From Hepsetus odoe (Eukaryota; Chordata; Actinopteri; Characiformes; Hepsetidae), in contig CM029387.1 in NCBI GenBank assembly GCA_017165825.1, forward strand, positions 11,810,298-11,874,297: DNA of 64,000 nucleotides. The letters run 5' to 3'. Below, piece after piece: positions 33,601-41,812 of this stretch. The notes beneath the pieces are model-generated. The model was given only the letters and a program-made list of their open reading frames with translations. It was not told the origin of the DNA and made no database searches. The first letter of the stretch is position 1. Every line of letters starts with the position of its first letter. The translations under genes were made by a program, and so were the position numbers.

Positions 33601-33931
33601 AGGAAGTATGACCCAGACAAGGAAAAGGGCAAAAGACACCTGCACGAATCAGTTCAGGGAGACGGACCAGAACTTCGGCACCAGAGAGTCGGGGAGAAGC
33701 GACGCGCGGAACCCGACTGACAGGGGTTGTAAGCAGAGCTTAGACTCATTGAAGAAGACTTCCTCTGTAAACCCTGTAACGTCTCTGTGTAGCTCCCTCT
33801 CAGGTCCAGTCGAGTCCAGGCTTTCCGCGGGGTCAGGTGAGGCCCCCAAGGACTTCAGAACCCAGTGCAGGCACCGGTCCAAGGGATGGACGGAACTGCT
33901 GGGATTCCCCTCACCACCACCAGCTGCCTGA
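30653..33931 (+). CDS. 1092-aa LTR-element protein with ASPM-like IQ array
   Basis: Single uninterrupted frame from the ATG three bases after the 5' LTR to a TGA. Residues 1-125: unrecognised head with an Ala/Leu/Arg-rich helical stretch (WAAANAVERTLQLM), in the position of a gag product. About 130-340: GC-rich Ser/Thr/Pro/Gln linker made of frame-preserving tandem repeats (39-bp and 30-bp units) and a duplicated block (AADSGNTA.ANHHERLVANA). About 340-440: Lys/Arg-rich. About 448-746: serial IQ motifs such as AASLIQAAFRRHRE, SAIFIQRYFRSY and SAIRIQATFRG, with the alternating spacing of ASPM, the calmodulin-binding spindle protein; residues about 682-715 are Arg-rich and less regular. About 834-902: heptad coiled coil. 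The tail ends WTELLGFPSPPPAA. Function unknown; calmodulin or spindle binding is inference from the IQ array. Captured-gene origin is the most likely explanation. Confidence 0.85.
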   Translation: MSRLYLDVTSHEGEQECVLWAAANAVERTLQLMRTWGPEASSLDLREHLDGEEWVRRTPTATARELERRLKRTMSLLPLDIIPDPELRRDQFALCSRMLISEATRAQRYLNTLDRVLFSARDMEGGASLKAGVAQRGGTTSTTPQASQRGSTASTTPQAPQRGSTKPTTPHAGQRGDSAPESARAPRASNLDLPAEKASRAADSGNTASANHHERLVANAPFRAHSESTTLSAPQRDSTKLSAPQRDSTKLSAPHRDSTKLSAPQRDSTASPAPQRDSTASPEPQRDSTASPEPQRDSNHSPPAENAPRAADSGNTANANHHERLVANASFRVYSDSTASPAPPHDCTVPTKRNAKKAARNKRSEAMAKKAVPDAESRRRVETTSCIVQPGRSTKEALHNKESGIKKSTPKTSSMKPSATQKAEKEQLQVSGKFKRKARVQRRIEHEAAVTIQAQVRKHINRKYYLKLLWAAKTVQRYYRTSKSMRQEMKSLKEKKGAVVVVLQAAFRGMKTRQTLKLKHQAATVIQRAYRAHCARARYSYIKQTVVAIQLRYRSTREARKQRKEFLTLRSAAMFLQACFRGQRVRRAVILHHQAASLIQAAFRRHREVTKYQAIRRSAIFIQRYFRSYIRGKSEHERFLVLKKSAIRIQATFRGCLVRRNMNAMNQAAVIVQAAGRVHQRGSVFRRPRWATSGRQRRFRRRRPGLRLRQRCPHAAKCLQKSVRVEPVRDRAVWHREARTIQSHLGGEQISCSNVWFAEQEELLTGLYHPLTKGTAMPQVNATGSKDRRKEKEVLRFKRHAVRVSQRKGLGRGQEQRNQIVGWKTRRVETPTTQEKLEAKIATMEGQLHQCRTELRQVQDQNIALQADLREARHEASKLTELENQVRGMEGKLALIESLLSSPTPVPAGNQRANAETEHPENSPAEKRVTNAEREQLPSGPLASARPRNSANPKQGDVWRKPRGTPQHETRSWDTASPGPKRPGSMTQTRKRAKDTCTNQFRETDQNFGTRESGRSDARNPTDRGCKQSLDSLKKTSSVNPVTSLCSSLSGPVESRLSAGSGEAPKDFRTQCRHRSKGWTELLGFPSPPPAA
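31055..31171 (+). repeat. Minisatellite, 3 x 39 bp, in the ORF
   Basis: Three direct units of 39 bp encode the 13-residue repeat QRGSTxxTTPxAx. The unit is a multiple of three, so copy changes keep the frame. Confidence 0.85.
31343..31552 (+). repeat. Minisatellite, 7 x 30 bp, in the ORF
   Basis: Seven units of 30 bp encode a 10-residue repeat of the type LSAPQRDSTK. The last three units drift to SPEPQRDSTA. Also in frame. Confidence 0.85.
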
Positions 33932-34068
33932 CATGACTGGTCGGAGGCCCTTTGTTTTTTTTTTTGTTTTTGTATGGACCTGACCATGTGTCCCGACTAG
34001 GGACTTTTGTGTTGTTGTTTTTGCCTTCCCCCTGAGGTTCGGCTGCGTTCGGGCGCTTCGGGAGCCGC

Positions 34069-34089
34069 GCCCTTGGGGGGGGGGGGTTC
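34069..34089 (+). other. Polypurine tract before the 3' LTR
   Basis: An unbroken G run (about 34075-34086) followed by TTC and the LTR TG. It is in the place where plus-strand synthesis is primed in LTR elements. The related element at 41477 has a matching G run on its own strand. Confidence 0.6.
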
Positions 34090-34529
34090 TGTCACGTGTG
34101 TTGGGTTTTGGGCACGCTAGAGGGCGCTCTCTGTCACGTGTGTTGTGTTTTGGGCACGCTAGAGAGCGCTCTCGGTCACATTCAGGGTGTTTGTCACACA
34201 AGGTGTTTAGGGTACGCTAGAGGGCGCTCTGTTCTGACTAAGCACACCTGAGCCCCTGCGGGCAGGTGTGCATCATTGGGGCTGACTATTTAAGCCCCGA
34301 TGAGTCAGAACAGAGCGCGGCTCACTAGATAGGCTATGCCTGCACGTAATGGTGGTTTTTGTCAGTCAGTCAGTCAGTCAGTCAGTCAGTCAGTCAGTCA
34401 GTCAGTCACCTGAGTAGTAACTGCAGTCTGAGTTCTTGTTTGTTTGTGTTTTCTCCTTTGTTTAATAAACTTCTGTTCTGAACCCCTGGCTCGGACCTGA
34501 CGTCCCTCCGGTACCACACCACCGTTACA
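34090..34529 (+). repeat. 3' LTR
   Basis: 440 bp, about 99% identical to the 5' LTR outside the TCAG run. Differences are four transitions: TTC/TTT near the start, AGGG/AGAG in the second GCTAGAGGGCGC unit, CACGAGG/CACAAGG, and TTCGTG/TTTGTG. AATAAA is at 34464-34469. Confidence 0.92.
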
Positions 34530-34534
34530 GCAAT

Positions 34535-36785
34535 GTACAGCATAACAGCACAAAATGGAACTTTTACCTAGAGAGTCTCATGTGATGATGTATGTCATTA
34601 TCACTACACAGTATTTTATGTGCTGTAATTATTAGAAGGTTTTTATTTGGTAATGATGGTCCAGTGTCTGAATTTATATAGCTTTTGCCTTGAATTTCCA
34701 TAAAAAAAAAAAAAAAACATTTAAACTCCATCATCACTCTGTGAACATTTTGTGATGAACAGACTAACAAAAAATAAAGTGAAAATTTATTGAGAGGAAA
34801 CCTCATGATATTTCATTCTCTTTCCCTATCCATAGCTATACCATTCTCTGTCCTTAGCTAGCTGCATTGCAACTATTTACCTGTGAGGAAAACAAAATTT
34901 TACAATTTTTATGAGTATATTTTTCCCAGTGCAGTTCACATACACACACCTACCCTAAGACAGGCAGACACACATACACACACCTAAATTGTTCTTAACC
35001 ATACAAAATGATGAAATATGAAAATTACAAATGTCTTTCTCACATCTGAGCAGGCCATAGGAAATTGCTAAGCCCATCTCAACAGGTTTTAGGGGGCTAA
35101 GCATAATTTTTCTTCTTTCTTCTGTCCTTATTCTCTCTAAAACTTCCCCTCTAAGGTACACCTGAGCAACAATCTTTACTACAAGTGGAATTATGTCTTG
35201 TGTTATTTTAAGGATTGCTCACAATATTTGCCATTACTGGTGTGTGTGGGTAAATGTCCAGTGCAGGTGGACAGATGTCATTGCTGACACCTTTACCATT
35301 CAGCACAGGTGGTTGGAAACAGCAGGGCTTACTTTTGCATAGTTGTAACAGCTCCTAGCGATTGTAACTTGTCCGTTATCTTTAACTCAAAATATGATTT
35401 TTTATTTTTTGCCCTATTTTACTATCTTTAGAACTCTCTTTGCAATTCTGAGCATCACAAGAATGCCACAGTGGCATATGGAAATTTCAATGCACTTTTT
35501 AAGGGTTCGCTCCAAGCTCCTTTACTCCATCTTAGAATGAGATAACTAAGGAATACGTGTGTGGTGACAACCCATTTGTCCAGTATAAAAGCTAACTGTG
35601 GGATAAGAGTCATTTAAAATTATTCCCATGATTCAAAAAATTATGAAAATCACTAAAAAATCTCAAAGCCTTTAATGACTGCAATCCAACACTGGAAGTA
35701 GTTGAATGTAAGTAGCAGCAATAATTACTCGCAGATCTAAGATGATGAACTCAGTTATCCTGAGGAAAACTCAAAGTAAGCTTGGCAAACAGCTTCATAA
35801 TGGCAGGACTTTTATAGGTACTGTTAGAAATCTAACATTATATCAAATATACATAGATGCACAAAAAACCCAAATCCAGTTCCAGTTAATGCCAGCCATC
35901 ATTGTCCAGGGGTTGGCCTCATTTCTTTGGGTGAGTAAGGTCGGCCTGCTCCCTCCACAATGTAATGCTAGCCAACATATTTTATTTTGAAATTGAATCT
36001 CGTGGTATCTGGTTAGTTGCAGTGGTTCTGATTGCATATCTTTCAGCAGAACATTGAACTCCTATGACCATTCATCAAAATGAGGCAATGTATTTGCCCC
36101 TTTACTAGAAGGAAAAGAAAATTCTATATTTAGCTGTAACTGAATGCAATAATATTTCACGTAATGTAATTCTGAACCATTTTTGGTGACCTGGTAAAGA
36201 AAAACATTAATACAGTATCTGCTTGATCAACATTTCATGACTTCAGCAGATCTATACAAACTGCCTAGAATAACTGAAAAGGTTATTTTTCTTTCTCCTC
36301 TAAATATTTTCAGAATTACAAGTCGCTTCATAGATGAAAATACCTTTAAAGGGATCTAGTGGTGAACTGCTCTAGGAAGTGTTTGGTTGTCTGGAATATC
36401 ATTAAGAAGAAAGAATGCACTGGAGAGCTCTGTAATTGCAAAGATGCTGCTAAGGCAACATGGGAGTTTCTCAAATCCTAAATAGTCAGTCACTTGAGCA
36501 TGCCTTCCATATGTTGAAGAAGATATTTAAAGAGACAAGCCCATGGAACATGCAGGAGTTGAAGGTGTCTGCAGGAGAGGATTAACAGAGCATCACCAGA
36601 GAGGAAACTCAGCACCTGGTTATGTCTATGAATCACACACTTCAAGCTGCTATTGCATTCAAGGGATATGCAGCAAAGTATAAACATGACTGCTATAATT
36701 TACCTACCGTTAATTTGTCCCAAATATAGTGCCCTGAAATGATGGGGACTATGTATAAAAAATGCTGCACTTTCTACATGGTGAA
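34535..36785. other. Intergenic AT-rich DNA, no gene seen
   Basis: No exon or defined repeat was recognised. The short frames present have no family signature. Confidence 0.45.
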
Positions 36786-38090
36786 ACTGTAAAGTAATGC
36801 AAATAATTTCAAATTAAATTCCTCTGCATCTTCCTCCTTCAAACCGACCACCTTCTTGTCCTCTCTCACCACATCCATAAACCTCCTCTTCAGTCTTCCA
36901 TTTTTCCTCTTTCCTGGCAGCTCCATCTTCAACATCCTCCTCCCAATATAATTCTCATCTCTCTTCTGGACAAGTGCAAACCAACGCAACTGTGCCTCTC
37001 TATATTTGTCTCCAAAATGTCTAACCTGTGCTGCCCCTCTAATATACTGATTTCTAATCCTGACCATCCTCGTCACACCCATTGAAAAATCTCAGCATCT
37101 TTAACTCTGACACCTCCAGCTCTGCCTCCTGTCTTTTCATCAGTGCCATTGTCTCCAATCTGTGCAACACAGCTGGTCTCACTTTCGCCCTGTAAATCTT
37201 CCCTTTTAATCTCACTGGTACCTGTCTGCCACAGATCACTTCAGCCACTCTTCTCAACCCATTCCAACCTGCCTGGACTCTCTTCTTCACCTCTCTTCAC
37301 CTCTCAGAGACTCCTGTCTAACTTTGCGAACAAGAATTGGCTCAGCACTGACCCCTGATGTAATCCAACCTCTACCTTAAATCAATCACTCCCACCGCAG
37401 ATCTCACCACTGTTACGCTGCCATCATACATATCTTGAACTACTCTCACATACTTCTCGGTAACACCTGACTTCCTCATACTAAACGAAAACACTTCTCT
37501 GGGTACACTGTCATATGCTTTCTCCAAGTCAACAAAGGCACAATGTAACTCCTTCTGACCTTCTCTGTACTTCTCCATCAACACCCTCAGAGCAAACATT
37601 GCATCTGTAGAGCTCTTTCAAGGCATAAAACCATACTGCTGTTCACTAATCCTCACCTCTTTTCTTAAGCTCGTTTCCATTACTCTCTCCCATATGTTCA
37701 TGCGGGCTGATCAACTTTATCCCTCTATAGTTACTACAGCTCTGTGCATCATCCTTATCCATTACATTACATTACATTACATTTACTGCATTTAGCAGAC
37801 ACTCTTATCCAGAGTGACTTCCAAGACTTCCTAATTACAGGGACAGTCCCCCTGGAGACACTCAGGTTTAAGGTCTTGCTCAGGGACCCAGTGGTGGTAG
37901 TGCCAGAGGTGGGATTCGATCCTGGGACCTCTTGAGCCATAGGTCCATAGGCAAGTACCCTACCACTAGACCACCACCACCCTTATCCTTGAAAATCGGT
38001 ACCAGTACACTTTGTCTCCACTCCTGAGTTGATTCTGTTAAACAATCTGATCAGAAACTCCACTACCATCTCTCCTAAACACCTCCAGCC
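36786..38090 (-). mobile_element. RTE-like LINE, minus strand, interrupted by a SINE
   Basis: A decayed LINE of the same family as the copy at 50165. Minus-strand frames give the C-terminal region after the reverse transcriptase (VQAGWNGLRRVAEVICGR, KRQEAELEVSELKMLRF, GRRMLKMELPGKRK, RRFMDVVREDKKVVGL) at 36774-37290 and the RT palm region (LHCAFVDLEKAYDSVPREV) at 37372-37599. A family 2 SINE is inserted at 37757-37985. Frameshifts and stops make it inactive. The 3' end lies near 36790. Confidence 0.75.
37757..37985 (-). repeat. tRNA-derived SINE (family 2), inverted
   Basis: Read on the minus strand: head GGTGGTGGTCTAGTGGTAGG, B-box-like GGATCGAATCCCACC, then the shared tail ending in a (TGTAA)n run, seen on the plus strand as CATTACATTACATTACATT. 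Confidence 0.8.
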
Positions 38091-38094
38091 ACTA

Positions 38095-38217
38095 GGCTTG
38101 CACAAGCCAATGTATTTCTTTGTGCTGGTCCCAAGCCAGGATAAATGGGGAGGGTTACGTCAGGAAGGGCATCTGGTGTAAAACTTTTGCCAAAACAATA
38201 TGCAGACAACGAAACAA
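38095..38217 (+). repeat. RTE-associated segment in opposite orientation
   Basis: Plus-strand wording (CACAAGCCAATGTATTTC, GGTCCCAAGCCAGGATAAAT, GTCAGGAAGGGCATC, CAATATGCAGACAACGA) matches the segment just 5' of the endonuclease in the plus-strand LINE at 50165. Here it abuts a minus-strand LINE, giving a head-to-head join. Confidence 0.55.
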
Positions 38218-38504
38218 ATTAAAGTCTGGAATGTGCACTTTAATAATGTCTGAATTGTCCGATTGAAAATTTTTTTTTAAACTTTTAAATTGAAAAATGT
38301 TCCTTTGTCCCAAACATTATGGAGGGCACTCTTTATTACTATGTGTGAAAGGACAGGGCTAAACAACTATAGACTCAACAGGTGGATAAAGCAAATGCAT
38401 GCATTTTCAAAATGGACTGTTTAATTTCAGGTGCTGAAGATTACCAATACTGCATGAAAGTTTAACAGTATTTGCACACTGTCTCAAAAAAGAAAATTGG
38501 TTTT

Positions 38505-38640
38505 GGGTCAGTGGTGGCCTAGTGGTTAGGGACTAGGCCCCATGATATTGTGGTTTTGATGGGATAAATGCAGAGAAACCTTTTGTTGACATCACTCTGT
38601 GCTATCTTTTTGGAATCACAATGACAAATTGTCACTTTTC
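38505..38640 (+). repeat. tRNA-derived SINE (family 1), internally deleted
   Basis: Head GTGGTGGCCTAGTGGTTAGG followed directly by the distal body (GGGATAAATGCAGAG). The middle is missing. Confidence 0.6.
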
Positions 38641-38664
38641 ACACTTTTCATTGAAAAAGGTTTT

Positions 38665-38870
38665 GCAGTGGCCTAGTGGTTAGGGATTATTCCCCAGGAT
38701 CAGAAGGTCATGGGTTTGAGCCCCAGACCAGTAGGTTGCCCTTGAGGTAGCCTTGAGGCATGGTTCCAACACTGCTCCCTGGGTGCTGGATATGGCTGCC
38801 GGATATGGCTGCCCACTGCTGCCCAATGTGTGAATGGGTTTAATAAAGAAGATGTATTTTGTTGTGGTTC
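38665..38870 (+). repeat. tRNA-derived SINE (family 1)
   Basis: Head GCAGTGGCCTAGTGGTTAGG, B-box GGGTTTGAGCCCC, body GTAGGTTGCCCTTGAGGT, and a duplicated GGATATGGCTGCC segment near 38787-38806. Confidence 0.7.
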
Positions 38871-39542
38871 ACTGAGTGCTACGCTAAAGCTACTTTGCAG
38901 AATGCAAAGTGTGTCTTTGGTAAGGCAGTGGTGGAGCCTATATCTAGCCTGTGTGTGAGATCAGTAATTCCTACTGAAATGGATTTTTCCCCAGAAAATT
39001 GACCATGTTTTGTCTGCAGAGTGACATGTGTGTGTGTGTGATGTGGCCCACACTGAACTAGTATTGCCCAGTCAACCAATATTCTCTCAATCTGCTTCTG
39101 TCCAACAGAATGTTATGTAACAGCCCAATTATACAACTCTCCACAATAACACACATGCAAACACCAAAACACTTCCATCCCATACAGCATACTCATACTG
39201 ACATGCATGCATGCCCAAGTAAATAAAAAGACACACATAAATGTAGTTACAATCCTATTCAAGCATTTCAGCATCCATGCTCAAATGAGACATATACACA
39301 CATACACACACACACACTCACACAAACACACACACACATCGACCTGTCTAACTATTCACCCACCACCACCACAATCCAATCTCTTCATGTTGAAATACAC
39401 ATACATACAATCACAAATTACTGTGAAAGGTTCTTTTAAAGGTAAGTAGCGGTTCACTAATGGGCCCTTCATCAGAAGTGTGACTGTTCACTCAAGGATA
39501 AATTGCAGAGGCATTTCAGAAAAAGAGTTTTTCATCTTTAGA

Positions 39543-39728
39543 TTACAAAGCTAAGCTTGGGGGGCAGGTGTGTGTGCTGCCAGCTGGTAGGATGCGTTTG
39601 AAGTGCTTGACTTTAAAATGACTCGGCAGAAACCCATTCCCTGTATCCCTGCTGCTTCGCTGCTTCCTACGCTGAGTTACCATGGAGACTGAAGTTTCCA
39701 GCAGCACAGAGCCATCTATCTGGGTCAC
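39543..39728 (-). other. Unassigned short frame with an RFX-like site
   Basis: A 61-codon minus-strand frame with non-repetitive composition (IDGSVLLETSVSMVTQRRKQRS). No family was recognised and no splice pair could be tied to a neighbour. The RFX-like motif GTTACCATGGAGAC (39676-39689) lies inside it, so the sequence may be regulatory instead of coding. Confidence 0.2.
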
Positions 39729-40023
39729 GACACATTAAGAAAATAAAAACAACAACAACATAAAAATTAATCCTGATACTGTTCACATGTTCTTTTAACA
39801 ACTACAGAAAATGAAGCTCCTCATGGTGCTCATGTTTAAGTGACACTAGAATGACTTTAGTCACTACTGCAGGCCATACAGGGCCCAAATAACTGGATAT
39901 ATTCTGTTCTTTTCTTTTTAGGGAATTATTTAATTTTTGAAAAATAAGATTAATGATGAGTTTATATGCTGTTAAAATTTTAATATGCATAATTAACTCC
40001 CCAGTTCAGTTAATCTATATATT

Positions 40024-41476
40024 ATACTGGTGGCTTCAGAAAGTATTCAGACTTGGCTGGGAGGTCTTTCCTTTCAGGAAATGTGTAAGCTGTCTACCAC
40101 ACAGGTAATAACTATCTCCAGACTATGAATTTATAGAGTGCAGTACTGTGACTCTGGCAGAACTCACTGTCAGTTAGTCAGTCATTTTCTGGGCCGCTTG
40201 TCCTAATCAGGGTCTCGGGACACACACACACACACACACCCCCTGGACAGGTCGCCAGCCTATCGCAGGGAGCAGAACTCACTGTTCCAGCCTAACTAGA
40301 AAAGACAGAATTAAGGGTTTTACAAACACTAGAGCACCCTGAGACACAGCTGTCCCTGCACACCACCGTTAATGAACCTGAGCGATCGCGTGATAGTGGC
40401 AGGATGGCAGCACCAATATACCAGTTTTCTGTAATTCTCTGTATCCATGAACCCCTAGATCTGCACCTTTTAACTAATAACAAGATTAATTAATAAAAGC
40501 CTGACTACACAAGCAGGGACTTGGACTTAAATACCGTGAGTGTGTCTGAGTCCCGGAAAGTAGCAGGAAGACTGTTCCAGAGATGAGTGGCTTTGAATGA
40601 AAAGGCTTTTCCTCCTGTTGTTGTTTTCAGATTTCTGGGAACTATTTAGAAAGCCAGCACCTTCTGATCTAAGTGAGCATGGGGGGTTCATGACTGGAGA
40701 TAAGCTTGGAAAGATACTCAGGAGCGAGGATGTTTAGGGCTTGTAAGTCAGTAGTAAAATTTTATAGACAAGGTGGAATTTCACAGGAAGCCACTGAAGT
40801 CTAGATAATATCAGACTAATATGATCAAATTTTCTAGATCTAGTGAGGACTCTAGCTGCTGCATTCTGGACTAAAAGGAGTTTATGAAGACTTTTACTGG
40901 AACATCCTGATAGCAAGGCATTGCAATGGTAGTGTGCTTCCAAGTTTAGCAATGTTTCTAAGATGAAGAAAAGTTTTTTTAGTAATATTTCCAATGTGTA
41001 TATCTAGAGATTTGAGTACTTTGTGATGTCCAGGCTTTTGACAGTTGATATAGGATAAGTCCTATAAAATATTCATAAATATTATAAATATTCAAAAATA
41101 TTCAGACCTTTGGTCAGGGTTGAGAGAAAGCGATGAGAGTGGAGCAAAGTACAGAAATATCCTCAATTAAAATCTGTTCTACAGTTCCACCCTTCAACAT
41201 TGCAATAACCCAAAGCACAAAGCAAAAATACACAGGAGTGGCTTAGGGACAACTCTGTGAATGTGCTATAGTGACCCAGCCAGAGCCCTGAACATCTCTG
41301 AAGAGACCCGAAAAAATGACTGTCCATCCACGGTTCCTACCAACCTGACAGTTTGTGAGGATTGCAGAAAAAGAGCACAAAATACCCCATTACAGGAGTG
41401 CAAAGCTTGCTGCACCAAACCCAAAGGAACTTGAGGCTGTAATTGCTGCCAAAGATGCTTCAATTAAGTACTAAAT
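40024..41476. repeat. Nested Tc1-like and L2-like remnants
   Basis: The left end of a Tc1 family is at about 40024-40090 (GGCTTCAGAAAGTATTCAG). The right part of a Tc1 transposase is at about 41095-41476, reading with breaks through CATTGCAATAACCC, GTGACCCAGCCAGAGCCC and GCTGTAATTGCTGCCAAAG. Between them (about 40490-41060, minus strand) lies the C-terminal end of an L2/CR1-like LINE with the readable block KLLLVQNAAARVLTRSRKFDHI (40734-40994). The right border is cut by the LTR element starting at 41477. Confidence 0.6.
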
Positions 41477-41679
41477 TGTCATGGTGGCGGGGTGCGGGAA
41501 GGACGTCAGTGCTGAGCCAGAGATTCTTGACATACTTTTATTTAAGAGAAACATGAATCCAGACACGAAACTGGACCAAGACCAGAACCAAAACCACCCG
41601 TAACGACAACAGAAGTTGGGCGAATGAGCCACCCTCTACCGAGAACAAAACAAAAGCATAACCCAAAGTCCTGACATCA
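41477..41679 (-). repeat. 3' LTR of the second element (about 203 bp)
   Basis: On the minus strand it starts TGATGTCAGG right after a run of about 12 G, contains AATAAA (TCTTAAATAAAAG) and ends CCACCATGACA. It is shorter than the LTR at 30199 and lacks the triple repeat and the TCAG run. Confidence 0.65.
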
Positions 41680-41812
41680 CCCCCCCCCCCCCTCTCAAGG
41701 GCACAACACCGGGGGGTGCTTCTCCAGTGCCGGAACCTGGAGGGGAGACAAGCTGGAACAAAGAAAACATAGCCCCTTTAATGGGGTACCTGGTCAGGTC
41801 CATATTCTCGAA

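Larger units (their letters stand above)
30199..34529 (+). mobile_element. Non-autonomous LTR retroelement carrying an ASPM-like IQ-repeat ORF
   Basis: A complete 4331-bp insertion. The 5' LTR (30199-30650, 452 bp) and 3' LTR (34090-34529, 440 bp) both start TG and end CA. The target duplication GCAAT is perfect at 30194-30198 and 34530-34534. The LTRs differ by four transitions and three TCAG units only, so the insertion is recent. A run of G residues then TTC stands just before the 3' LTR as a polypurine tract. The interior is one long ORF plus about 160 bp of 3' untranslated sequence. No gag zinc knuckle, protease, reverse transcriptase, RNase H or integrase is present, so mobility must depend on proteins supplied by another element. 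A standard TGG-type primer-binding site is not seen next to the 5' LTR. Transcription is inferred from the TATA-like box and AATAAA in the LTR. Confidence 0.9.
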
